Shown here: one piece after another, positions 11,048 through 23,612 of the stretch
Position numbering within the stretch: position 1 is the stretch's first letter
How the letters are laid out: each line of letters begins with the position of its first letter
Origin: Acanthaster planci
Lineage: Eukaryota > Echinodermata > Asteroidea > Valvatida > Acanthasteridae
Assembly (NCBI RefSeq): GCF_001949145.1
Contig: NW_019091363.1
Location: forward strand, 189,160 to 248,329
DNA length: 59,170 nucleotides
Direction: 5' to 3'
The notes under the pieces: generated by a model
Told to the model about the DNA's origin: nothing
Database searches by the model: none
Seen by the model: only the letters and a program-made list of their open reading frames with translations
Program-made: the position numbers and the translations under genes

Positions 11048-12839
11048 GTTTCCATGAAAAAGGAAAACGAATGATGGCTGCAAATTGCTCCGATCAATCA
11101 GAGCTACAAATGACGTCAAGACGAAGCACGCGTCTGTTTCGAAATGTCAGCATAAAAGACGCCCCCGGGCGCAGTACATTCTTTCTAAAGTGACATGACA
11201 TTAAACGGACGAGTTGCTGGACGTATATCGGGACAGGCTATTACGGAAAGAGAGCTAATTTTGTTTAGAAAGCGTTTGGCACATAGGCTAAGACTGATCG
11301 TAGCTGGTGGACGAAATCTTGTGCACACAGATCTAGACAAACCCACATAGTCAGTTTTACCCATCCTGACTTAGTGCCCCGTCTACTGGCTCCATTACAA
11401 ATATCCTTGGCACCTTGACGAGGATGTATCGCATCAGCTACTGAATCGAGTAGTAACTGTGTTTCGAGTGTTGTGATAATCGATCACGGACTGCAAGGCA
11501 CACCCAACAGAAGGAATATACATGTATACACGCAGCAGACTACAGCACATTTATTAAGTTTGCTGCCACCATTCGATCTGCTAATCCTCAAATATCCCTA
11601 TCGCCAGAGGGCGCTTCAAATGCAACATTTTAAGAATTCCAAGGGACAGAATTTTGAGGTCCGTGGCCCAGGCAATTGGATCAGAACCCCAGATCTCTGG
11701 AGTTTTTTAACGTGTCTCAAGCAAATTGACTTTGTACTTTATTAAATTAATAACGTGTATGAATATGTTGACGACAAAGGAAGACGCAAATGAGCGTTTT
11801 GTGCATATGGTAAAACTAGAAATCTAGTGGCATAACTGGGATGAACTTTCCGGTTGGGTGACTACGTGTGTACACATTTTGTTTCAAGGGGTAATTAAAC
11901 CAAATGAACTGTAGCTTGTGTATAGGTTGTGTGTATTTTAAGATTTCAAACAGGAGCATCGGGAGCACAGACATTTGCGCCCCACGTGCAACTTTCTTCG
12001 ACACTGCATGAATCCACTAAGAGACACAAATGTGTATTTGCATTTAATGACAGCCTCATCACAGTAACACAGGATATATTACATTGATATCAATTTTTCG
12101 TATTTTGAAAAGGAAAACAAACTATGTTCACATACTGACAATGAGCACGGCAGTAAAATGCATAGACATCACACGCTTTGGCTAGGGGTGAAGAACTGTC
12201 TCTCCTTCACACCAGACACTGTGGGGACTTATAGAGTATCTGTTGCTGATACAAAAAGCCAGTCGGAATAGCCGTCAAATCCGAATTTCGATGAGTGTCG
12301 CCACAGTACCAGAGAGAATACGTTTAAGGAGTCTAGAATCCAGACTGACGTCGATGTCTGTCATTGATTACGCGTATGCTGAGATGCTCGTCTAGATTTG
12401 GATAAGAGAGTGTTAATATTGCCCGAGGTCAAAATAAATCATTCATCGATTCGAATTTTTAGCAATCTTAGATTCTGTTATGAAACATGAAGCATACACT
12501 CTCATGCTATAGAACCAAAATGAATTTAGACCCCTCCAAAAATTTCACATTTTTCGGGAGGAGCTGTGTGCTAAGACAACGAAAACAACTGACCAGAAAT
12601 CTGTTATGATAATCATTTGACAGAGGCGAAAAGAACAGTCAGTACCATTCGGAATAATGCTGTGTAAGAAAACATACCACGAAGAAATGAAATCAATGTG
12701 CATCATATTGGATATTTTTTGGTTATGTTCCACAAAAACGAGGCAAATGGGATGGATTAATTCTATACAATTGGTTTGCTGTAAACCCTAGCTCTTGTAA
12801 TTTTTCAGTAAATATTTTCTTTGTTTGTTTAATAATGTA
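11048..12839. other. No gene seen
   Basis: Short frames only. The 90-codon + strand frame at 11473-11745 has no recognisable motif. Mixed base composition with no clear repeat structure apart from the weak B-box-like word near 11685. Confidence 0.3.
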
Positions 12840-13017
12840 AAGGCTGATTTATACTTCAGGCAATTACGTATTAAAGCAAAGCAAATTTGACGTTCAGATT
12901 GCAGCAACCTTTCGCCCGAATTAAAATGAGTTCAACCATTACGTATTTCGAAACGTGAATGCTCTGACGTCGCATTTTCGCGTTTGTGTTCACTTTTGCG
13001 CAAAGTATGAACCAGCC
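12840..13017. mobile_element. Fold-back MITE family 1, copy A
   Basis: The left end GGCTGATTTATACTT (12842-12856) is matched in inverse by AAGTATGAACCAGCC (13003-13017), two mismatches in 15. The similarity continues inward: both arms contain an AAATTTGACGT/AAAATGCGACGT block at the same distance from their ends. About 178 bp long with no coding capacity. Two more copies are at 13232-13416 and 38608-38789. Confidence 0.75.
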
Positions 13018-13231
13018 AGATGCAACCAAGCCTAGAGATTCAAAGTAACTGTATGCAACGAAATATAACTCAAACCAACTGTCTATAGAAAAGGACATTC
13101 ACTTTGATAGATGTGCTTAAGAATAAATCAAGTTACATTTCGGCTCACAGATTGCAGCTGCATGGTTAATAACTTGAAATCAATTCCACTCTGCGCTATG
13201 TCCTCTTATTTTAAAGACACGGTCTCTCTCT

Positions 13232-13416
13232 AAGGCCATGTTCGTAATTTGCTAGAAAGCGAACACAAACCAGAACTTTATGAGGGCAGATGAAACATTT
13301 GTGCTGCAAATTCGCAAAAGCTGGACACATTTCCGCCAGAGCGAAACTTTGCTGCAAATATTTCGTAACGTCAACTAGTTGTGCTTTCACATTTGCCTTT
13401 AGTATTGAACGGGCTT
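13232..13416. mobile_element. Fold-back MITE family 1, copy B
   Basis: The left end AAGGCCATGTTCGTAATTT and the inverse of the right end (AGTATTGAACGGGCTT, 13401-13416) match the family termini. The interior has the same GCGAACACAAA, CGAAACTTTGCT and AACGTCAA words as copies A and C. It is about 185 bp and only 214 bases from copy A. More diverged than A at the ends. Confidence 0.6.
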
Positions 13417-16400
13417 ATAACCGTAATACGACCTTCAACATATTGTTAATTAAATTGCGAGTGACCAGACAGAGAACATGTCTGCGAAGGATATGCAAGT
13501 ATCATACGGATCTACAATGCTCACACAGATAGCATTCTAATAGTTACTGTGTTCGCTCTTCACTGACTTAATTTGGACGAATTCCGGCTTTTCTACGATT
13601 TTGCTGTGAGCGTTCGCGCCATTTACTTCAAGTTGAATTGATAAGAAGGCTAAAAACGCCCTACTGAAAGATACATCGCTATCTCCCTCTTCAATTTCTG
13701 CATTCAGTTTAAGGTGTCTGTTTGTTCCATTAACTTGTTCCATCATGATCCAGGGTCGTCTAGCAGACTCACAGATCATTACTTAATATATAGTGTTTTG
13801 ACTTTTCCGATACCGGTATGCATAGGTTCGCTTCGGCATTATTGACTTTTTCTTGTGTTAATCACAAAGTATAAGGTAATCTCGAAGTATGGACTTCAAC
13901 ACAGCCGTTATGATAAAATTAAAACCGTGGGAGACAATCTATGTTTTGTTTGTAAGGCTTGAAATTCAACCGTCCAAGCCACATTATCTGTTAGAGTGTG
14001 TTTATCTCAGCCAGTAACAGGAGTAGAATGTGACAAGACTGCAGGATCAAGTTCACGCGGTTTCTTTTTCAATCAAACCATGCACATGCGTGTCTGTTAC
14101 GTCGAATACTTATCCTCAAGCCTCATATGCTGTTACTCGTAGGTTCAATTATCGGGTTGGACGGCGTTCCAGATCTTGTTCCCCTTCCTCAATGGACCTG
14201 GAATCACGGATTACCAGCCCAAATTGGACGAGAAACCACCAGAATTGTAGCTTTACCCTTTACTGCAGGGGGACTGGGAAATGGGATTCCCCTTACCTGG
14301 TAAAGGCCGCGGGGCACCGGGTCCAGCGATGGCTGAAGACCGGCATGATCTCCCTCCCCCCCCCCCCAGCAGGAGACTCGGCGACGCGTGGACAGAGGCC
14401 ACGTAGACACGGTCAAAATCCTCGGCACAGTCCCTCGGGGCTAGAGTGATACGCTGTAAATGATTAATGCTTCCCCTCCCGTCATTACAAGAATGTCAAT
14501 ATTGCTCGCTTGAGTGCGACGAGGTCTCCTGCACTCTCCCCTGCGAAGCCCATCACCCCTTTCGAGCTTGGCCAACAGAGCAAGGCCAAAACCACAACTG
14601 ACTAGCCCTTAATTACGAGCGCACTTAATTCATAAATCTAATTACTCAAGCTGATATCCGTAAACTGCAAGAGTTCATTCGACAAAGCTTTTTTACAGTA
14701 CAGTGTAGTAAACATTGGTACCTCAAGAAAATTCAATTTCGATCGGAATAACATACCTTGGCAGTCTCACAAAAACTACCGACTTTCACATCATTTTGTC
14801 TCCCTTACAAAGTTTTTAAAAAGTAAGCTTAACTTATCAAGGGAATGACTATAATTACAATGAGACAACTATATTATTTCTTCAATCTACAATTTATTCT
14901 TAATTATACACTCAAGATGAGCTGGAACGTTAGGCGAGTCAAGGAGACGATCTTCATAACTGAAGACAGCGATCATCGCAAGGCTATGACGTGCAAAATT
15001 GACATTTATCATTAAATAAAGATATCTCTATCTCTATTTTGGGATTAAATGTCACCTTTCCACACCATACAAGGCTTCAGATCAACTGAAATATACATGG
15101 AGATCTCGAATTCTTTCTGTCTACCAAGGCAGAGAACTTTTCAACGCGGGACACACTTTCAACCTTCGCCCATTGAATCAATCCACCTCTTGGTCTCAAG
15201 TCTCATGCCGGACAAAACCTCCTTCCCAGAGTTTATATGCTGACTAATTCACGTGAGAGACAACTTGCATAAAGTCCTCTGCTGTCAGCCGTTATCGGAG
15301 AGTCAACATCGGAAATGTTCCACACACGGTGACACTGGACTTTCAAAGCAAACAATCTTCCGCTACACATGCGAACCTGCGCCTGTCTCCTGGTGTTGAC
15401 CGAGTGCCAAGAAGGCACTGCTGAAGCCAAATGAGAATAAGGCAAATATCGGGAAGTGGTCCGGAAAATGCAGCCCCGTTTCCCCAGGGAAGTGACAGCC
15501 AGATAACAGGACTACACATCCTTCACTCACCAAGCTCATCATTCCAACCAATCTAAGTAAACTGTTTCCACACGGCATGTCATATTTGGAGATTTCCGAC
15601 GGTTCATGTATTTAAAATTTGCAGGCCACTGACGCAAGTTATTTTTGAACGGCGTCTAAAAACTGGGAAATTCTGATACCTTTGGCGTCTGCCTCTCTTC
15701 CAGACCCGTTTTCAGGGAGCTCTTGATAGCTGCGATTCAAGGAAAGGATTCGACAGTAGTTCAAACCTTCCCATGCCCACCATTAACGAAGCACAGGAGA
15801 AATGAGACAAGCAGGCAGCCACCGTAAAAAGAAAATTAATCTTTAGAGATGCTGATGCGGCGCTCATTGATGGAATGACGTGGAAAGTGCATTGTTGAGT
15901 TGATTAGGCGGTCTCTTTGATGTGATAACATTAGTGTCGATCGGGAGTGACAGAGGAATGAAGTAAAATGCACTAAAGTTAAAGGAAACGATTAGTCTTC
16001 GCAGCAGCCCACCCTACGCGAGCTGATAGGTCCTTTACATCCTTGTGTTCCACGAAGATGTAAACACGGGATCAAATTAGAACCATTCTAACAAGCTGTT
16101 CAGAAACGCACTCTTCTCATTACAGAAAACTGCCGCACAACTGGGTATACTTGTGGTTTAAACAGAAAGAGCCCCCAAAAGAAAACCAAATCGTTCCTGC
16201 TGTTAAACATCATAATCACTGAAATGAAATCACAAATTTCTGTAACGTTCAGCAACCCATGAATTGCTCATGTATGGACACATTTCATATCCCGTGGATT
16301 CACTATACTGCCCGGCAACCAGTGTTAGCTGTAAGTCATGACTACGAAGACCATTAGAAATATTCCTGCGACCAACTGAGCAACTACAATATCGTGTTAT

Positions 16401-18204
16401 TGTATTGTGCCCTGTCCACCTTATCGTTCAGTTAAGCGACCTAATTTTAGTAAAAGCTACATCCATGTAGCCAGCAATGCTGTGCATAGTATTGAATACG
16501 GAATTTTTGACGTCCCTGTGCTTTTATCGATCGGTTTTGCCTTCAAATGATTTTTTTTTCTGAAAATGTGGTCTTTCACAGCAATCATTTGGGGAATTGA
16601 CTTCAAGGTTGATAGAACTTATTACTAAAACACCATCATTCGTGGCAGCGTGGCCTTCGAGTAGCTTTAATTGTTCGACATTCTGTGACAATATTTCTAG
16701 TGCATAAACAAACTTCGTTCATCTCACACTGACAGAAAGGAGAACCCCCCAAAAAAGAAAAAGGAATTGCCATTCCAACATAAAATGAAAAAGACTCTCA
16801 AAACTCGTGTCAAACCGCGTTTTCCATCTTGTTATTACTGCCCACGCAACTGGATTTGAGGTTATACTCTGAAAAGTTCAACTTAGGCATCACTCAGCAT
16901 CTGTTTATAACCCTTTTTGTCACACCATCGAAATTCTTTTACGCACCAATACTAACTTGCAATTTATCTCCATTTATTCCTGCGCCTTAAAAACAATATT
17001 TACGCAACTTATATCAATTTTTTACTTCATAGGTAGGTAGGGCATTTGAATGACTCTTTCTGTTAACGAACAACAACCGATTTTCGGTCGATTTTTCATT
17101 GATGCATTTCCGCACGGTGATTGTGCCGCTAGTTTACTAGTCAACACAGATCTCGTTCGCAGATGGCGTCAAACACAGGGACTGTAGTCGTACGAAACCA
17201 CCTCACGGTTAAAACGATGTGAAATTTCTTTTTTTGTCCTGTTTTGTTCTTCTTTCTTTTTTTCCCCCAATGATAGATACCAGGTGAATCACTTAATTAC
17301 TGGACAAAAACAGCATAACACTGGATAAAAAAGTGGAAGTACAAATAACGTTTCAAAAACCCGTTGGGTAATATGAGACAAGTTTGCACTTATTTTAGGA
17401 GAGAACCCACGTGGTTGGGTAATCTGTTGCCCAACAGTCACAAATACGTTGGGCAAATGCCCAGCGTTTTTATAGTGTTTAACGAATATCAAAAGGCTAC
17501 CATTTGACGTTTGGGTACAACGATGATGCAAGGTGCCATTCTCTGGGAAACTGCAATAAAGCATGAATGAAAGTGTTGGTGTCTTGAAACTACTGTTTGC
17601 TAGAAAAAAGAATGTCTAATTCATCAAACAGACAGCAGACAAAGTGACTGTTCTCAATTCACCGAGGGGCAGGCAAAATTCCGTACATATTACTAATCTT
17701 GGGGTCCAGTTTCTTTTATGACGTGTATTTTTTGCCCTGGTGCGTAAAATAATTAGGATCGAATTTTCAATTAACATTTTTACATTATGCATTATTATTT
17801 TGTGTTGTGATATGACGCTGTTTTTCGTTTTTTTCAGCCACTATTTTACCAGCCACTGCAAAATGACAAACCAATACAACAATAGCCTCACACGCCTCTC
17901 CAAACGCAGATCCACCTACAAGATTTGCTCCGCATGCTTCGGAAAAAACTTAGATGAACAGGGGAAATTTACTTACACTGCACACTGAAAAGTCATTCTG
18001 GTAACAAATAAACTTGCATCATACAGATCTATATTTCTGATAGGCCTATCCAATCAGTGATCTCCATGTGAAAGAAAATATATGGGCCATTGCAACGGGC
18101 TGTTGGGAGTGAAGTCGAATGATGAGACTGGCTCCCTGTCGTGTACTAGACAACTTCTATATACAAATGTTACGTTTTACACAATCAAACTTACTCGTTT
18201 TCTT
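13417..18204. other. Long gene-free stretch
   Basis: No supported coding sequence on either strand. A more GC-rich patch at 14150-14600 contains a 139-codon + strand frame (14030-14449) and an overlapping - strand frame. Neither has motifs, and a run of about 12 C interrupts it near 14356. The rest is AT-rich with T-runs (16550, 17230). A functional exon in the GC-rich patch is possible but not supported. Confidence 0.3.
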
Positions 18205-18237
18205 GACGTTTCGAGCAACACTGTTACCCTTCATCAG
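18205..18237 (-). ncRNA. Hammerhead-ribozyme-like core in Penelope-like remnant
   Basis: Read on the - strand: CTGATGA, A, then GGGTAAC-AGT-GTTGCTC, which pairs over seven positions (two G-U) with a three-base loop, then GAAAC and GTC. The parts CUGAUGA, stem II and GAAA followed by a very short ACGU stem III and the cleavage triplet GUC match the hammerhead layout known from Penelope-like elements. Stem I would be weak (TTTT with AAGA). An extra A between CUGAUGA and stem II departs from the strict consensus, so self-cleavage is doubtful. It lies ~75 bases past the last RT-like codons of the same-strand remnant. Confidence 0.5.
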
Positions 18238-18312
18238 AAAATGTGTCTGGTCCCACACGTGACTTTAGCTTGTAGCCCTTGCTGTCCCTGTTCATGTTCT
18301 CGGTTGTGCTGA

Positions 18313-19383
18313 TCAAAATAGATTCCTTGACCCGTCTCGTGAATCGAGCTGTTTCTCTGTCCAAAACTTTGCCGTTGTCCCAATCAATTGCGGATTCTCC
18401 TGAGCTACATGATCTGTATTTGACAATTTGTTGTGGTCCACCATTGAACCTTTTCTCTGGGCCCCCAAAAGTGTTCCTTCCTCCTCCTCTTTGTACGTGA
18501 ACTTGATGTTTCCTGTTTCAGCTCTGAAGTTTAGGTGATCTGTGAGGCATTGGACAGTCCCTTTCTTTGCAATTTCGAACAAGTCATCTGCATACCATTT
18601 CCAAATTCTGGGTTTATACTCTCCGGGGCAGTGGCAATGGTCATGATCAGCTTTCCTTACCATCCCTTGTACAGATTGGCGGAGATAGATGGCACACTCT
18701 TCCAGTATAGCAGTTCCGAATTTCTAACTGGACAGTGCACCTTAAGTACACAGTCCAACAGTTAGAAGACTCCACCTACTGGTAGAATTGTCCCGTCTGG
18801 TTATGTTTCACCTTTACTTAGTCCTTCCCTGAAAAACGTGATGGGTTTCTGGTATCGGCATGTTGATGACACCATGTCATTGGATGACATCGTCCCATCT
18901 TTTATGGTGGTTTCTACCAATTGCTTATGGAGGTAATTTGAGGCTTCCACATGGAATTCTATTTTCCCTACTACAGGAGAAAGGGGGTCGGCTAAGCTCC
19001 TGGACAAATTGTAATGGGGCCGAAGGGGTTTTCTGGCTTGGGCAATGTTTGCTGCACAATAGATTCTTGGAATGTTTTCCTTGGTTGGGGTACAGATAAC
19101 AGCATTGTTGTTGCCAGGTCGTCTCCCCTTTTTGAATGAGTCAGGACTCAACCAACACCTGTTTGTAATTTGAAGTGGGATCTTTGTTACGTTTCCGCGC
19201 ACGTCTTTTCATCCGCAAGCATTTCAGACACCTTGCGTGCGTAATCTGTCTTGTCAATAACTGCAGTTGCTTTTTTTCTTCATCTGCTAGAAAATGACAA
19301 CAGCGTTTTCGTTTTTGACTTTGTGGATGGCCACAGATTCTTCTGTGGTAATATTTGGTTTCTTTGCTTCTGGCGCTATGCTT
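18313..19383 (-). pseudogene. Penelope-like element reverse transcriptase remnant
   Basis: Reading the - strand from 19383 down: a basic N-terminal part, then PRIYCAANIAQARKPLRP and LSRSLADPLSPVVGKIEFHV (finger region), then SSNDMVSS resembling motif A with its Asp (about 18880). After a frame change comes KPRIWKWYADDLFEI, where YADD (18583-18594) is the catalytic motif. HLN and IKFTYKEEEEGTL follow. This order and wording fit the RT of Penelope-like elements, which prime on target DNA or telomeric ends. At least two frame breaks occur. Motif B and most of the palm between A and YADD are shortened, and no GIY-YIG endonuclease is visible. The upstream side is cut off by a fold-back element at 19382. 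Confidence 0.75.
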
Positions 19384-19634
19384 CATGATTCGGGAAAAGC
19401 TTTTGCATAGCGACCACCATCTCTGGAATGGACTGGTTCCTTTGTGCCCTTCTTATCCATTGAAAACAGCGTATTGGTACAAGGCATCTCTTATGTAACT
19501 AAGCAAAAGCTTGCCCTGAATCACTAGGTATAGCAACAGGGTCTTTTGTGTTGAGAATTCAAATTGTTAGGTTCATGTGAATTTAAAGAACTCGGTGTAC
19601 CAGTTTTTATTCAAATGTAACTCGCAAAAGGCTT
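19382..19634 (+). mobile_element. Fold-back element family 2, copy 1, left-truncated
   Basis: Matches the full copy at 25273-25626 from the inner end of its left arm (ATGATTCGGG) through the middle (GCGACCACCATCTCTGGAA) and the whole right arm (GCAAAAGCTTGCC to GCAAAAGGCTT). About 110 bases of the left arm are missing exactly where the Penelope-like remnant begins. No coding capacity. Confidence 0.8.
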
Positions 19635-19648
19635 ATTATTCCCATGTA

Positions 19649-19658
19649 GTCACGTGAC
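19649..19658. promoter_or_regulatory. GTCACGTGAC E-box palindrome
   Basis: Perfect 10-bp palindrome containing CACGTG, the bHLH-leucine-zipper (MITF/TFEB, USF) site. It lies 15 bases past the fold-back element with no gene nearby that I can support, so a role is not shown. Confidence 0.25.
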
Positions 19659-19659
19659 C

Positions 19660-21879
19660 GTGGCGGCAATATACTGGATCTAATTATCTCTCTTATTCAT
19701 CGGAATCTCTTGGTCAGGGACCCAAACTGTCACATATTACCATTCCGCAAACAACAGATCTGTACAAATTTTTGTAAGATTGGAGTGGTTGAGACTGGTT
19801 CCCACAGCACAATTATTGCAATGACAGGATAGGGAACCATTGCGTAGTTCATCATTCGCTTGCACTGTCACAGCTCGCATGGATTTTTTTACACGGACGT
19901 CAATGTATCAAAATAGTAATTAATGAGGGCCAAAAAACATGGGCCGCACCCCCATTAAGGACGTACTCCTTGTAATCCATGTGTCCCCCCTTCCCTGTTC
20001 AGGAATTTAGAAGAATTGGCTTGACCAAGTACTACTACGTGGAAATTACATCCAATAAGCATAATCCCTTATGTCATTTATACTTTTCGGCAATGTGGTC
20101 TGAATTTGATTTCGTTTCCTTTCTCGGGACAAATTGGTGCAAAACACAATGCGTGTAAATCAGGAGTCAAGGAATTGCCCGGAATATTACACATTCCTCA
20201 CTTTATTTTATGCATTGACGAAACAAGGATTAATCGACAAGCTCTGCTTCCTTCAAGCCAAACAGGTGGGTGCATAAATTACACATGGACATGTAATCCA
20301 CAGTTTGGTGAAATAAAATAAACACGAACAGCCACGGGACATGAAGGCTACGTCTGAAAAATATGGCTTCGGCTGGAAATGACGCGCGTGCTTAGGGAAG
20401 CCACTGGCTACAGCGGCTTCAGCCACTTCTCATAGACCTCTGTGTAACTTCAGCTGCAGCCATGTGATTCAGACTGATCCAACAAATACGGTCACAGATA
20501 AAAGCAGGAGTCAACATTTCTTGCAATCCTAGCAAAAAAAGTCCAACTATCAAAAGATTCTAACGTGAAATTTCTTACTTTGGTGTACTTCTGTTGCCAC
20601 AATAACACTGAAATACCTTTCTGTAAGGTACTCGAATACAATAAATAGATTATAAATACAATACAATACAGTAAGTTGTGGATAAATCTCGTGACTGTTT
20701 TTACAGAACTTAAGTTTTTACAGGTTTAGTCTTATTCTACGGTATCTTATCACTATGTTATACAGACAAATATGTTTGAATTCTTTGTTAAATATTTACA
20801 CGAATAAATATATATTTTATGTACAATGATAATTTCATAGATGTCCAGCTATATCACAAGTCATTGTTTATTTCCGTGATTTCAATTTCTTGCACCTGTT
20901 ACTTATCAACACCTCCTCCAAATCAATCGGTTACACGTCACGCAACAAAAGTTTGTTTTCCCAAAGTGGATGCACTGAATGTTAAATATATACATAAAAC
21001 TCATCACCTCTTAATTTAGTATTTTTCCGCTGAGCGAATCGTTCAATCAAACTCATGAGTGGACCCTGTGTTATGCATTCATGACATTGTGTCAGCCTAC
21101 TCGATAGATACCAACTCGACAATGTTAAGATGACTGACACGGAAAAAACGTCACGCCTATACGTGCCTCTTCTGGACGTAATAGACAATCGCCGTTCAAA
21201 ACGCCCTCCCTTGAGCTGATATTGCTGAGAATATCCAAGCTTGCCAACTCTTGGTGAATGAGGTTTGCCTTTAACATTGTGATAAAAGATTGTCTCGCAC
21301 GAACGGTAAATATTTTGGATTTCTGAAATCTTTCACGACTACTTAAGAGTAAAATCGTGTGAAAATAGAAAGCGCTTACCCTGACAATATTATAAGGAAG
21401 GGGAAAAAAGACGCACAAATAGGGCATAATGGCATCTTCAAATTACTTGGCTTTTGGGCGCTTTCAAGTTGAGCAATGAAAGTGGTTATTATTCACATGT
21501 GAAGAAATGCTTTGAGCAGATTGACGAAATTCTTGGCGCCTCAATGAGGATAGATTTCCGGCCGTTTAATCTAGATTACAGGGCTCTCACTCTAGTTGGT
21601 GAAGTAGGGGGCATTGTTAAATTAGATTTGTGTACGTTCAGAGACAGTTCGGCAGCATGAGTGGGTTCCAATGTACTTTGGTATCTACAGCAAGCAGTCG
21701 CTTTTGTATCTACTTTGGTCCATGACCTACACTTCAATGGAAATAGCATATATTGCGCTGAGCGGCAAACTTATAAAGGACCGTTTTCGTGTTGTCTACG
21801 CTCTGTACAGGCGACCACATTTTGCAGAAAAGTCCACCTTTCGTTAGTGAAACGGCTCTGTCTAAAAATGTCCCGTTAG
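19660..21879. other. No gene seen
   Basis: AT-rich DNA with short frames only. A palindromic patch near 20390-20430 (GAAGCCACTGGCTAC, GGCTTCAGCCAC) and an A/T-rich run with repeated ATACA words (20640-20670) are the only structure seen. Confidence 0.3.
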
Positions 21880-22084
21880 TATGAAACCACTGTTCTCAAT
21901 GGTTAAGAAGGACACACAGGAACCAGTCCATTCCAGAGATGAAGGTCGCTAAGCGAAAGCTTGCCTCAAATCACGAGGTATAGCAACAGTGTCTTTAGTC
22001 TGGGGAATTCAAATTGTTATGTTTATGTGCAGTCAGATAACTCAGTGCACCAGATTTATTTCAAATTTAACTCGCCAATGGCTT
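21880..22084 (-). mobile_element. Fold-back element family 2, copy 2, half element
   Basis: The middle part (TCAATGGTTAAGAAGG, then GAACCAGTCCATTCCAGAGA) is the reverse complement of the middle of copy 1. It runs into an arm (AAAGCTTGCC to CCAATGGCTT) matching the family terminus. So this copy is in the opposite orientation and retains one arm plus part of the centre. The other end fades near 21880. Confidence 0.75.
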
Positions 22085-23612
22085 ATTGCGACCTTGCTTT
22101 GCAACTTTTTCCGCTTGGCAGCCCAAAGATATTGGACTCTGCCATTAACAACTCTGTTTGTTTGAAAACACGGCCGTTTTATAAGCAGAACTATTTGACA
22201 CATACAGAAAAAGGCATCGGCCTCGTCTCGATCGATCTATCTCTCGTTACTACCATCCCACCACAATCACCACAATCGCCACGCCCATCCACTTCACGAC
22301 ACAGCGCTCATCCCTCATTCTTCAGCTTGGATGGCTGATAACAATTATGGCTGATAGTAACTCAGTTCTCACATTAAGAACTGAAAGTGCTGGCGATGTA
22401 GTTTTACGGACACATGGAATGTCATGGCTAGCAGGTGCTCAACCAATCCCATTTTAAAATTACTCATTGTGTATAAGTCTAAATAAGCGTCTAAGTGGTG
22501 TAAGCATCGTTATTAAGTCGTTAAGGGGTCCAATGGACCTGGAAAATCCCACAAGTTCGCTGACAGAAAAAAAAATCACATCACATTCAGTGTAATATAT
22601 CTCTCTGGAAAATAATTAATTAATCTGCCAATGCAGGCTTGTTCTGCATTGAGAACCGTATAAAATTTTCCTTTAAAGATATGAAGTATACACTTCGCGA
22701 AATGTGGTTATGTAAACCGGTACTCTTCACCCGCACCTCACTACTCGGTGCCAGATGCACACAAGTCCGAGGATATAACATTACAAAATACTGAGGTAAT
22801 CAGACACTATTAGGCCCTGTTAGTCTTCCCATACCCTCATCATTTAAAATAATCCTTGCCAACGTCCCAAAATCTTTTGAATTTGGGTCGGTGAACTTCA
22901 AGCTAGACAGAGAAAAGAAGCATGTCTCATTTTACGTCACGAACTCCTTTGACCGGACAGTTGTGGTTCACAGACGGCTATATCCATTCAAATGCTCCAT
23001 CGGAGGCACCACTCGCACCATTCACTTCACGTCTGACATAACGCACTCTCGAGTCGATCCATTAGCTCGATCTACACTTCACGTCAATTTTACGGTAGAC
23101 CAACCAACGTATACGGAATGCGAAAACTATCTTCTCTGCTAAAAATAGTTTACAACAAATGTGGAAAACAAAATTAATAAGCCCACAAACGCACTTTCTA
23201 ATGTGGTAAAACCAGTAAAAATAGCTATCCGTCAGATGACAGCAAGATCATGCTTGTACCGTGAGCAGACTCAAAAATGGTGGATCTATTAACATATTTG
23301 TCCATAATCATATCATGCTAACAATCACAGTTTTAAAAAAATCGGATACACTCAAGAATAAGTTTTCAAGAATCATTGAGTTGCTTCAGACTAATTTTCA
23401 AGCCAGTTCAGGCAGACAACCGCTCAGTATTAGGATGACAGTTGATTCAGTATGAACTAGTTGGTTTATAAGTACATAAATAAGTCTCAGAAAGCCTGTG
23501 GTCTCGTTCCTGATGTAACAGTGAGAATACTGTTTTATGTTCTAATTCGTATGTTGTGTACCTCCGCTTCGTTGCTGTGTTTCATTAGCGCGGACAAACA
23601 CCCAGCAGATAA
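22085..23612. other. Non-coding flank, includes probable 3' UTR of the receptor gene
   Basis: No supported gene. The receptor transcript on the - strand would run leftward from its stop at 23613. I saw no clear AATAAA on the - strand in the first ~450 bases, only variants such as CATAAA and TATAAA (about 23535 and 23465). The 83-codon + strand frame at 22891-23142 has no motif I know. Confidence 0.35.
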
